Origin: Bacteroidales bacterium
GTDB taxonomy: Bacteria > Bacteroidota > Bacteroidia > Bacteroidales > F082
DNA length: 64,000 bases
Direction: 5' to 3'
Assembly (NCBI GenBank): GCA_024400305.1
Contig: JAKSMX010000006.1
Coordinates: 1 to 64,000, forward strand
The notes beneath the pieces were generated by a model, which made no database searches, had not been told where the DNA came from, and saw only the letters and a program-made list of their open reading frames with translations. Positions 37,177 to 44,897 of this stretch are shown here, in pieces. Every line of letters begins with the position of its first letter. Position 1 is the stretch's first letter. Both the position numbers and the translations under genes were made by a program.

Positions 37177-37701
37177 TTAGATACTCTCAGATTCTTCTAC
37201 AATAGATCTATCATACGACTCGTACACTTTTGATTTCTCCTCAACAGTATGACATTTTTCTTTTAATTCTTCAATAACAATGTCATTTTTTGACATATCC
37301 ACTTCCAGTTCCGGCTGTGGTTGAACTTTTACCTGCTTCTTCAGTCTTTCTATTGCTTCCGCCAATTCCTCTTTTTCATCTTCGCTTAAGGGTTGTATTG
37401 GAGCACGCATATAGGCTTTTTCTTCCATATAAGCTAATGCTGCTTCGGGCTCAGTTCTCAGCCAATCCAGGAAAAGAATTGCACGAATCGGTTTCATGCC
37501 ATCTTTTTCGACTAACTCTCCATATGAAATGCCGTCAATCTCTAAACTACATTCTTTTCCTTCGATGATTTTTTCGACCTCGGCAAGGAATTCATTGGGC
37601 AGATTCCGCACCTTAAAAATGGTTCTAAATATTTGCATGCCCTCCAATTCTTCGGTATCTCTCAGATACTCAAACAACTTAATGTATTTAATCTTTTTCA
37701 T
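37177..37701 (-). CDS. Charged protein of unknown function, last gene of the Hsp70/dynamin operon
   Basis: A 174-residue protein without a recognised domain. The first 100 residues look like a compact mostly helical domain (YIKLFEYLRDTEELEGMQIF; IRAILFLDWLRTEPEAALAY). The C-terminal third is acidic and probably disordered (EEKEELAEAIERL-type text, then PQPELEVDMSKND). It has no signal peptide or membrane segment. It lies 4 bases after the zincin gene, so it is the last gene of the operon. Confidence 0.65.
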   Translation of the reverse strand: MKKIKYIKLFEYLRDTEELEGMQIFRTIFKVRNLPNEFLAEVEKIIEGKECSLEIDGISYGELVEKDGMKPIRAILFLDWLRTEPEAALAYMEEKAYMRAPIQPLSEDEKEELAEAIERLKKQVKVQPQPELEVDMSKNDIVIEELKEKCHTVEEKSKVYESYDRSIVEESESI

Positions 37702-37705
37702 AATG

Positions 37706-38470
37706 TTACTTATTATATTTTAATAATTCTTCGACTGTTACCTTTCCTTTAATAATGGCTTCGAAGCCAAATGCATCTCTCTCAAGTGGCTGTCTACGAT
37801 ATTCGCGATCTCCTTCTCCTGGAGAAATATAATTTTGAAAATTATTAGCCCACTCCATAAGCGTCTCAGGTGGATAACCATAGTCTTTCTTACCTGTAAC
37901 GGCAGCCCACTGTCTTGCATGCATCAATTCATGAAAGACAGTATATATTTGTTCTTGCACAAGTTCGACATGGTCACTGGTTATCATTTCCATATTCAAG
38001 TGAAGCGTATTGTCTGTTCGGTCAAAGTATCCACATTCATTTCGTCGCTCTTTAGGGGGTACGTAATACTCAACGTCATTGACTTTAACATCCAAAATTT
38101 GCGAAGCATTATGCACAACTTCTTTTACTGTCTCAAGTCTTTCTTCTGAATTTTGATCTCTAAGAGTCTCTTTAATTCCACGGCTGAATTTATTATCAAG
38201 AAATGTCTTTGACCTCTTTGCGGCATCTTGATCCGGTTTAGTAGGTCTATAGTTCGGATATCTAATCCTCACCTCTGTTTCTCTAAACTTTTCTTTAACC
38301 TTTGTCTTTAGTTCATTGAACTTCTCTTTCGCTTTTTCTTCCCACATTTGTACACGAGTGGCCGCTCTATCACAAAAATCACGAGCCTTTTCCTTGATTT
38401 CATGTAAGGCCTCCTTGAACCGAGTGGTACCTTGGTCAATTTTCTCTTTAATCCAATTTAAGAATCCCAT
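37706..38470 (-). CDS. Putative zinc metallopeptidase (HELMH) with helical N-terminus
   Basis: A 254-residue protein. Residues 1-70 form a long charged amphipathic helix (EALHEIKEKARDF, KAKEKFNELKTKVKEKF), like those that lie on membranes or in coiled coils. The C-terminal half holds TVFHELMHARQWAAVTG (HExxH near residue 180) and a later LERDAFGFEA, where Glu or Asp could be the third zinc ligand, as in zincins. Substrate unknown; a protease within an Hsp70/AAA+ operon may process a partner. It lies 6 bases after the Hsp70 gene. Confidence 0.7.
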   Translation of the reverse strand: MGFLNWIKEKIDQGTTRFKEALHEIKEKARDFCDRAATRVQMWEEKAKEKFNELKTKVKEKFRETEVRIRYPNYRPTKPDQDAAKRSKTFLDNKFSRGIKETLRDQNSEERLETVKEVVHNASQILDVKVNDVEYYVPPKERRNECGYFDRTDNTLHLNMEMITSDHVELVQEQIYTVFHELMHARQWAAVTGKKDYGYPPETLMEWANNFQNYISPGEGDREYRRQPLERDAFGFEAIIKGKVTVEELLKYNK

Positions 38471-38476
38471 AATAGT

Positions 38477-40024
38477 TTAGTTTTCTTTGTTAATCATTTT
38501 TTGTATTGTTTCTTTTACTTGTTTAATAATATAATCTTCTGCGATTTCTTTGGTTTGAAATGAAATACTATTAGAGCCGCATCCGACTTCAACATGTACG
38601 ATCCCATTCTTGTCACGGCTTACAATAAAATCAACATCTGTTCCCTGTGGAGTATTCGGAGGTAACTTAAGACTCTTAATAATTAATGGATTGGCACAGT
38701 CAAATACCGTCTCATCCTCAATACTATCATTCTCAACAATGACAATATCAATTTTTTCTTGATTATCTCTACGAGTTGTCAGTGTGAAAGATCTATTATC
38801 CACGACACAGTTGTCATCTGCATATATGATATTCATTACAATCTCCTTTGATTGTCGAAGTGCTTTGAACCCATACGACCTTGTTGTCTTATCATTAACT
38901 TCAATATCATTCTTGTCTTTGTTGTTGACGATTGCTGCATATTTTGCAGCTCCTTTTGCTATAGCATAATCAGGATCTTCCAAAGATATCCAATCTTTTA
39001 ACAAACGATGATTTGAAATTTTGCTTAAAAACTCTTTTTCCAATGTCTTGATTATCATTGGCATTCTAGATGACCCACCAACGAGAACGAATCTGTCAAT
39101 CACTGCATTATTTGCATTGGAAATTGCTTTTTCAACCACTTTGACAGCTCTTCTAACTAATGAAGCTGTTATAGTTTCAAATTCAGATCTTCGAATAGGT
39201 ACAATTTGAGTAACTTCAGGAAGTGTAATTGAAAATTGTGTTTCAATGTTATCCGTCAGTTCAATTTTACGATTCTCAGCTTCATGCATCAATAAAGCCC
39301 AATATCTACCATGCCTATCAATCGTTTCGGGATCAACATTAGCTTTTCTCAAGGCATGAAGCACAAGTGCTTCATCCCAATCCTTACCGCCGAGATGAAC
39401 GTCTCCTGCTGGAGTACCTAATACATTATATGAGTTACTCTTCGATTTTTCATATTTAACGATACTAACATCTAAAGTACCGCCTCCCAAGTCAAATACT
39501 AATATCGTTTCCTCTGGTTTGATATTATACGCAATTGCAGCTGCTGTCGGTTCCTGAAGAAGGCCCAGCACCTCCATTCCGGCTAATTCTGCAGCAAGTT
39601 TCGTTTTTTCTCTTTGAGCATCATTGAAAGCTGCTGGTACTGTTACTACAACTTTATTCGTCTCTTTTTCGTTGTATGTTTCTATAAGTGTCTTATTTGC
39701 GTGATAATACAAATAACGTAATATACATGAAGATGGCTCAATCGGAGAAAGTTTTCTTTGAATTCCATTAATCATCAATTCTTTCTCACAATATTCGCTA
39801 TTCATTTCTCTTTTAACGGTATCGATTGCCTTTTCGGCATTTATCATCAAGCCATTTTTTGCCTTTTGCCCTACATAAGGAGTTCCATCATCAAGAAATC
39901 CCACAACAGAAGGAATTGTTGGAGTTCTCTCTTTTTCAAAAGTAAGCATATCAACATGCCCTCTTGAATCACAGGTCGCGACACATGAATATGTAGTACC
40001 AAGATCAATACCGAATACACTCAT
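38477..40024 (-). CDS. Hsp70-family chaperone lacking the lid domain
   Basis: A 515-residue DnaK-like protein. The ATPase domain is complete: FGIDLGTTYSCVA (phosphate 1), KVVVTVPAAFNDAQREKTKLA, LQEPTAAAIAYN, LVFDLGGGTLDVSIV (phosphate 2) and FVLVGGSSRMPMI (adenosine). A beta-type substrate-binding domain follows (about 385-490), but the sequence ends soon after, so the C-terminal helical lid of DnaK (about 100 residues) is mostly absent. Such short Hsp70s usually serve dedicated partners. It is not the housekeeping dnaK: it lies inside an AAA+/dynamin operon, 4 bases after a GrpE-like gene, and is AT-rich. Confidence 0.9.
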   Translation of the reverse strand: MSVFGIDLGTTYSCVATCDSRGHVDMLTFEKERTPTIPSVVGFLDDGTPYVGQKAKNGLMINAEKAIDTVKREMNSEYCEKELMINGIQRKLSPIEPSSCILRYLYYHANKTLIETYNEKETNKVVVTVPAAFNDAQREKTKLAAELAGMEVLGLLQEPTAAAIAYNIKPEETILVFDLGGGTLDVSIVKYEKSKSNSYNVLGTPAGDVHLGGKDWDEALVLHALRKANVDPETIDRHGRYWALLMHEAENRKIELTDNIETQFSITLPEVTQIVPIRRSEFETITASLVRRAVKVVEKAISNANNAVIDRFVLVGGSSRMPMIIKTLEKEFLSKISNHRLLKDWISLEDPDYAIAKGAAKYAAIVNNKDKNDIEVNDKTTRSYGFKALRQSKEIVMNIIYADDNCVVDNRSFTLTTRRDNQEKIDIVIVENDSIEDETVFDCANPLIIKSLKLPPNTPQGTDVDFIVSRDKNGIVHVEVGCGSNSISFQTKEIAEDYIIKQVKETIQKMINKEN

Positions 40025-40028
40025 GACA

Positions 40029-40985
40029 CTACATGTATAATATTACACATTCTTCCTTATACAGAAATTCCATATCTGATGAATTGACACGTGGGAGAGT
40101 CCAATAAACAGCGGGAGACAAAGATTTTGCAATACGCCCTCGTAATTGTTCATCACTCGTAAAAATTGAATCGGAAGGATATGCTATCATTTTTTCTTCA
40201 TTATACATGTCGCCTTCAGCGGATGAATCAAACCTGATTTTAAATGTCTTCTGCAAAGCTCGTTCAATCAGGTTTATATTATATTCTATTGTTTCAATCA
40301 CATCAGAACCTTTTGTGCGGGAATTATATAATAAAGTGTACATGCTCTCCCAAACTTCTATCATAGCATCAAGGCCTTGTCTCTGAACCGATTTAAAATA
40401 GAAATCGTTACGATATTTAGACAATTCTTCTTTTAATGCTGAGATCTCAGCGTTGTCTTCGATTTCTTCTTTTCTGGATTCTATTAATGAATCAACCTTG
40501 TCGGTTATCTTACCAAGAGAGTCTTTAATCTCCATTAAGCTTTGATTCAATTCTGAACTTTCATTCTTTTCGCGTTCTGTTGTATACAATTGTATGAGAT
40601 AGCGATAGAAGTCTAAATAATTATACTGCTGAACAGATTCATCTGGATTACCACCCACAAATATGTGAGTGTCTTGTTTCTGTTGATAACTATCTTTGGC
40701 CTCTGCTACATTCTTCAGTGGAACAAAGCACAAGTCGTTAGTCATAAACCAAAGATATAATACTCCATTTACGTTAATGGACTTTTCAAATCTGTCAAGC
40801 CAATCGCTTTTGCACTTGTCCGCGAAAGCTTCTGGTTGTATCTCATTATTTGAAATATAAAAGAGTTGAAATTCAGATATGCCGTTAAGAAAAGAGAGAT
40901 CTTTATATTCAAACGACTTCCTATTTTCTAATCCATCAAAGATGTGGACCACTTCTGTGATTTTATTAATAAAGACACTGATCAT
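40029..40985 (-). CDS. Coiled-coil protein with GrpE-like C-terminus
   Basis: A 318-residue protein. The first 135 residues are a small alpha/beta domain I do not recognise. Residues about 145-195 form a coiled coil (SELNQSLMEIKDSLGKITDK). The next part has the GrpE layout: SALKEELSKYRNDFYFKSVQRQG, a helix with INLIERALQKTFKIRF and a strand-rich end (GDMYNEEKMIAYPSDSIF; DEQLRGRIAKSLSPAVYW; EECVILYM). GrpE is the nucleotide-exchange factor of Hsp70, and this gene ends 4 bases before an Hsp70 gene. The resemblance is by eye and partial; a search could dismiss it. Confidence 0.55.
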   Translation of the reverse strand: MISVFINKITEVVHIFDGLENRKSFEYKDLSFLNGISEFQLFYISNNEIQPEAFADKCKSDWLDRFEKSINVNGVLYLWFMTNDLCFVPLKNVAEAKDSYQQKQDTHIFVGGNPDESVQQYNYLDFYRYLIQLYTTEREKNESSELNQSLMEIKDSLGKITDKVDSLIESRKEEIEDNAEISALKEELSKYRNDFYFKSVQRQGLDAMIEVWESMYTLLYNSRTKGSDVIETIEYNINLIERALQKTFKIRFDSSAEGDMYNEEKMIAYPSDSIFTSDEQLRGRIAKSLSPAVYWTLPRVNSSDMEFLYKEECVILYM

Positions 40986-40987
40986 AA

Positions 40988-41674
40988 CTAGTTGAAATTT
41001 TCAATTATTCTAATATGAAGGCCACCCAATATGAGGTGAGACCTATACTCAACGACACCTTCTCTAAAATTATTGTTAGATTCGAATTTAAAAGAATCAC
41101 CATCCACCACTTTGAATGTTGGTTCCTTTTGTCTCGAAACTTCAATTACGAAATGCCGATTCCTAAGTAATCGTTCTCTGGTAACAATCTGTTGGAATGT
41201 ACTATCCTCCGGATGGGTTCCAGACCCGAATGTGTTTTTTCCTTCATACAAAATGTAAACACTTGGTTCTATATCATCATCCGCTGCTATAATAAAACCA
41301 ACTATTGGTTTTGACGAAGCCCCTTTTGCGCCAAACATATTATCAATTTGATTATTCCTCCCTTGGAACATACGATATTCATTTTCAATTTCCGAATAAT
41401 ATTCCTTTTTGAACTCTTTGAGAAACTTGTCTGATTGATCCTTGTTAATCTTTCTGAATTCTTCAAAAATCCGAAGAGTTGAGAGAAATGGATATAATGT
41501 TCCCCAATCGCCATGGATTTGTTCATCAATAACTTTAGAAATATCATCTCTTCCTTGATATTCAGAAACCCAACTCTTGATTTTTTGATTAACCAGATCC
41601 TGTTTGAAAGACTCCCAATCACTTTTTATCAACGCAATAATGGATTCTATGTTTGTAAACTCACTATATTTCAT
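40988..41674 (-). CDS. FHA-like domain protein
   Basis: A 228-residue protein. The N-terminal 115 residues are helical and charged. From about 125 a beta-rich domain runs FIIAADDDIEPSVYILYEGKNTFGSG (in two parts), VTRERLLRNRHFVIEV, FKVVDGDSFKFESNN and HLILGGLHIRIIEN. Strand order and the places of the G-S-G and R/H turns recall the FHA fold (EGxNTIGS; VSRxHA; DxxSxNGT; LxxGD), but key Ser/Asn residues are degenerate. If true it would bind phosphothreonine. Its start overlaps the AAA+ stop as ATGA, so translation is coupled. Confidence 0.55.
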   Translation of the reverse strand: MKYSEFTNIESIIALIKSDWESFKQDLVNQKIKSWVSEYQGRDDISKVIDEQIHGDWGTLYPFLSTLRIFEEFRKINKDQSDKFLKEFKKEYYSEIENEYRMFQGRNNQIDNMFGAKGASSKPIVGFIIAADDDIEPSVYILYEGKNTFGSGTHPEDSTFQQIVTRERLLRNRHFVIEVSRQKEPTFKVVDGDSFKFESNNNFREGVVEYRSHLILGGLHIRIIENFN

Positions 41675-43515
41675 GATGCTGATATATATCCTTTTGATTT
41701 ATATTCTGAAATCAACTGATCTGACGTTTTTGTTTTATATTTTTCTTTCAAAAGTTCTCTCATATCGGACTCTTTGGGTATGCTCTTCTGTCCAGATGCA
41801 ATCTTGTAATCAAGAACAATTTCGTCAATTTTGTGTTGTAAGCTATCCTCTTCGGATTTCTTCTTGTTGATAGCAACTTGATCCACCAACCTTAATACGG
41901 TCGCTAATTTAACAGATTTTTTGTCAGTTAAATCCCAATCTTCATTGAAAGATTGAACTATAAGACTATCGATTTCTGCTCCACTGAACTTAGACACGGA
42001 CAACTTTTCACCAAGCGAATTTAATTTATGCTCAACTTTCACATCTCCAGATAATGTAATAATTTCATCTTTACCATCAAGTAAAAATAAGCCATATTTC
42101 TTCAAGCATTTTTGAAATATTTCGCATGCTCCTTTTTTGTCGGGATATGAAAGATAAAATATTTCGTCCCAACGTCCCTTTCTCAATAATTCTGGCCGGA
42201 GACATGACAAATCGTTCGCAGTAGCTACAAGATAAACCAAACTATTTCTTTCCTGCATCCAGGTGAGGAAATAGCCTACCATTCGGGTTACCGTTATATC
42301 ATTACCTTGGTCATTATTGCCAAAACCTGCAAATGCTTTTTCAATTTCATCAATCCATAATACACATGGCTGTGCTGCTTCCGCTGTCCTAATTGCCTCA
42401 ATCAAATTATGTTCACTTTCCCCCACGAATTTGCCCATAAGTTTACCCAAATCCAGTCGTAGCAGCGTTTTGTCAAAGATGGCAGCTATGGATTTAACTG
42501 TCTCTGACTTACCACAGCCCGGAGGGCCAACTAACAACACACCCTTTGGTTTTGGAAGTTTTTGTGGATAATAAGTAATATTGTCAATTACTTGAGCCTG
42601 CTTGTTGATAAAGCCCTTTAAGTTATTGATATTACCAATCCTATCTTTTTGATCAGGCTGCAAATCAATCACTTCCAACAAGCTTGAATTATTAACAAGC
42701 TGACGCTTTTCTCGAAGAATATGTTCTGCCAACGAACAATGGGAATGTTCGTATCTTGGATTTATCTCGTCTTCAAGTTTTTGAATAGTTGTCAAAACTT
42801 TCCTTATATCATACAACTGCATTCCATGCAACGCGCTGACCAATTGCTTACGGTTACGTTTAAAAGTCTTCTCATCAGCAAAGAAACTTCTACCAAATAC
42901 ATATCCATTTGCCTTAAAATTGCTTTTACGACTCCAGATATTTTCAGGGAGGAGGTCGTCAGAGATTCCTAACTCCTTTTCAATGTCATCTTGATCGGGC
43001 GTCGGGATGTGAATTACTGTGAAAAGTTTTGAGATCTCTTTAGGAAGTTCTGATATGAAGCTGTTTGATACTATTATGATGGTTTTTAAGTTGCCCAATT
43101 CCTGCTTTTCGTATTTTTCAACAAATGTCTGAAGTAATGACTGACATTTGGCATTTGTTAATTCGCCGTGAATGTTTTTGAAAAGAAAGAGTTGATGTTG
43201 CTCTCTTATTATTCTTCTATCTTTTACAGTCTCATCTTTTGGTGCCGGCTTTGGAGTTATAATTTCTTTAAAGAATCCAGATAAGCCCTCACTGAACGAA
43301 TCCGAGAGACTGTTTTTTGTTTTGAAGTCAATGGGGCCATGGGCAAGGTCGAATTCAATAATTGAATTCATGTCAAGATTAAAGTCCTTCCTTTCATTTA
43401 CATCAAGAATGGATTCTAACACCTCGTCAACATAAGTGAAATGATAATGTGGTATAAACAATATAGGTGCTGTTTGAATACCTGAAATCAGATTTTCTTT
43501 AAATTGTTGTATCAT
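41671..43515 (-). CDS. Ycf46-like AAA+ ATPase
   Basis: A 614-residue AAA+ protein. The C-terminal module has Walker A GPPGCGKS (about 330), LLRLDLGKLMGKFVGESEHNL, Walker B PCVLWIDEIEKAFAG (about 390) and the arginine-finger region LVATANDLSCLRPELLRKGRWDEIF. This closely follows Ycf46-type ATPases, as does the N-terminal 300-residue domain that lacks its own P-loop (FKNIHGEL; IIVSNSFISELPKEI). Such ATPases remodel or unfold proteins. Its stop overlaps the FHA-like gene start by 4 bases; a membrane protein gene ends 5 bases upstream. Confidence 0.85.
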   Translation of the reverse strand: MIQQFKENLISGIQTAPILFIPHYHFTYVDEVLESILDVNERKDFNLDMNSIIEFDLAHGPIDFKTKNSLSDSFSEGLSGFFKEIITPKPAPKDETVKDRRIIREQHQLFLFKNIHGELTNAKCQSLLQTFVEKYEKQELGNLKTIIIVSNSFISELPKEISKLFTVIHIPTPDQDDIEKELGISDDLLPENIWSRKSNFKANGYVFGRSFFADEKTFKRNRKQLVSALHGMQLYDIRKVLTTIQKLEDEINPRYEHSHCSLAEHILREKRQLVNNSSLLEVIDLQPDQKDRIGNINNLKGFINKQAQVIDNITYYPQKLPKPKGVLLVGPPGCGKSETVKSIAAIFDKTLLRLDLGKLMGKFVGESEHNLIEAIRTAEAAQPCVLWIDEIEKAFAGFGNNDQGNDITVTRMVGYFLTWMQERNSLVYLVATANDLSCLRPELLRKGRWDEIFYLSYPDKKGACEIFQKCLKKYGLFLLDGKDEIITLSGDVKVEHKLNSLGEKLSVSKFSGAEIDSLIVQSFNEDWDLTDKKSVKLATVLRLVDQVAINKKKSEEDSLQHKIDEIVLDYKIASGQKSIPKESDMRELLKEKYKTKTSDQLISEYKSKGYISAS

Positions 43516-43520
43516 AAACG

Positions 43521-44267
43521 TTACTCGTAAATCTCATATTCCTTTTTCTGTCTATTATGGAGTAAAATCGCAACAACTTTAATATTGTAATCCATCTCAC
43601 TTAATGGTCCAATTAATTGATCAATGACCGTCCGTTCTGATAAATGCAAGTTACAACGTTCTACTTTCGGAAAATTATTCTCTAACAGAGACCTTAGAAT
43701 AGAACATTTGACAGCACCACATTTCTCCGACTGGGAAGAGCCGATGTGTGAACCATTCTTGTCGACATATTGCTTTTGGAAATGAGAAGTCTCGATGACA
43801 TAATAGTTCTCAACATCCTGTTTTACTTGCATCAAAGGAATATAAATTACCAAGGCAAAAAGTGCTATAAATGCTAAAAACAGTATGTTCAAACTAAGAA
43901 TAGCCACTAAAACAAGAATAGCTAATATTGTAACAATATGCTGACGATGGCAATACCACCACTCCATAAATGCTAATGTTTTAATATAAACCCATTTTTT
44001 CCATTTTTTCTGAGTGTCGAATTTCAACGATATAAAGATGACAAACCTACGCCAGCGTTTCTTTAACAAATCAATGAAATGACACCATTCAACTTGAATG
44101 TCGTCAGTAGTATTCTTCAATATATGTAAAATAACAATAAGGTCAATATCGTATTCTTCGACTAATGGCAAAAAATCAGATATCAAGCACCCGCAGGATG
44201 CCTGATTATCTGAAATCTGTTTAGGACAACGCAAGAACAAGTTGTCTCTACAATTGTCGTTAGCCAT
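43521..44267 (-). CDS. Two-TM protein of unknown function
   Basis: A 248-residue protein. The N-terminus is cysteine-rich (CRDNLFLRCPKQISDNQASCGC, read across two parts) and could bind zinc. Two neighbouring hydrophobic segments (about 112-150, TILAILVLVAILSLNILFLA and FIALFALVIYIPL) make a helical hairpin, so both ends should face the cytoplasm. The C-terminal 90 residues form a soluble alpha/beta domain (CNLHLSERTVIDQLIGPLSE). No family recognised. It overlaps the end of the upstream small membrane protein by 8 bases. Confidence 0.65.
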   Translation of the reverse strand: MANDNCRDNLFLRCPKQISDNQASCGCLISDFLPLVEEYDIDLIVILHILKNTTDDIQVEWCHFIDLLKKRWRRFVIFISLKFDTQKKWKKWVYIKTLAFMEWWYCHRQHIVTILAILVLVAILSLNILFLAFIALFALVIYIPLMQVKQDVENYYVIETSHFQKQYVDKNGSHIGSSQSEKCGAVKCSILRSLLENNFPKVERCNLHLSERTVIDQLIGPLSEMDYNIKVVAILLHNRQKKEYEIYE

Positions 44268-44895
44268 TTGACGAATTAATTATTGACCTTATCAAGGCTG
44301 GGTTATAATATTTGTCATTTTTAAAACCATTCATCATATCCAACGCAGAAACAAGCGCTGTTATTGAAGAACTTGTATTTTCCCTAATATAATCATACGT
44401 TGGTATATATGCGCTCAATTGATTATTACAAATAGTTTGATTCCGTTCCTCTACAAAGTCTTTAAGGACTAAGGCAACCGCTAACAGTGTTGGTTTATCA
44501 TCGCTATCAATTATGGAATACAAAAACTCCGTATCGGCATTAGACAAAGCGGAAACATCTACGATTTTGGGCTTAAAAGCAGTATCTTGCTCTTTACCGA
44601 TGTTCTTTTCCCTTGCATCCAGAAGTAATTTTTTAACAAGACTGATTAGCTCATGTATACACCAGATAATGTAAACGGCCAGTAATGAAAAGGTTATAGC
44701 CCAAAATGAATAGAATAAGAATAACTCAAAAAAAGATTTTGAATCTAGTGCGTTTTCATTAATATGATTGGAAAACTGGTCGAGTAATCCATTCGGCAAA
44801 ACCAACGCCGAGATAACAATACCTAAACAGACTCCCCAGAACAAGAGAGTCCATTTACGGTCCATTAAAGCCTTAATGATTCTTGGCTCAATCAT
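44260..44895 (-). CDS. Two-TM protein of unknown function
   Basis: A 211-residue protein with hydrophobic helices at about 16-36 (LLFWGVCLGIVISALVLP) and 60-82 (LFLFYSFWAITFSLLAVYII). After them comes a basic stretch and a C-terminal soluble helical domain with NADTEFLYSIIDSDDKPTLL and TSSSITALVSALDMMNG. I do not recognise it. It follows the DUF4407 gene by 2 bases and overlaps the next by 8, so the three membrane proteins are likely made together and may form one complex. Confidence 0.65.
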   Translation of the reverse strand: MIEPRIIKALMDRKWTLLFWGVCLGIVISALVLPNGLLDQFSNHINENALDSKSFFELFLFYSFWAITFSLLAVYIIWCIHELISLVKKLLLDAREKNIGKEQDTAFKPKIVDVSALSNADTEFLYSIIDSDDKPTLLAVALVLKDFVEERNQTICNNQLSAYIPTYDYIRENTSSSITALVSALDMMNGFKNDKYYNPALIRSIINSSNG

Positions 44896-44897
44896 GC

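Noticed and set aside
38477..40024. Housekeeping dnaK
   Set aside because: Too short, lid missing, AT-rich and inside an accessory operon without dnaJ.
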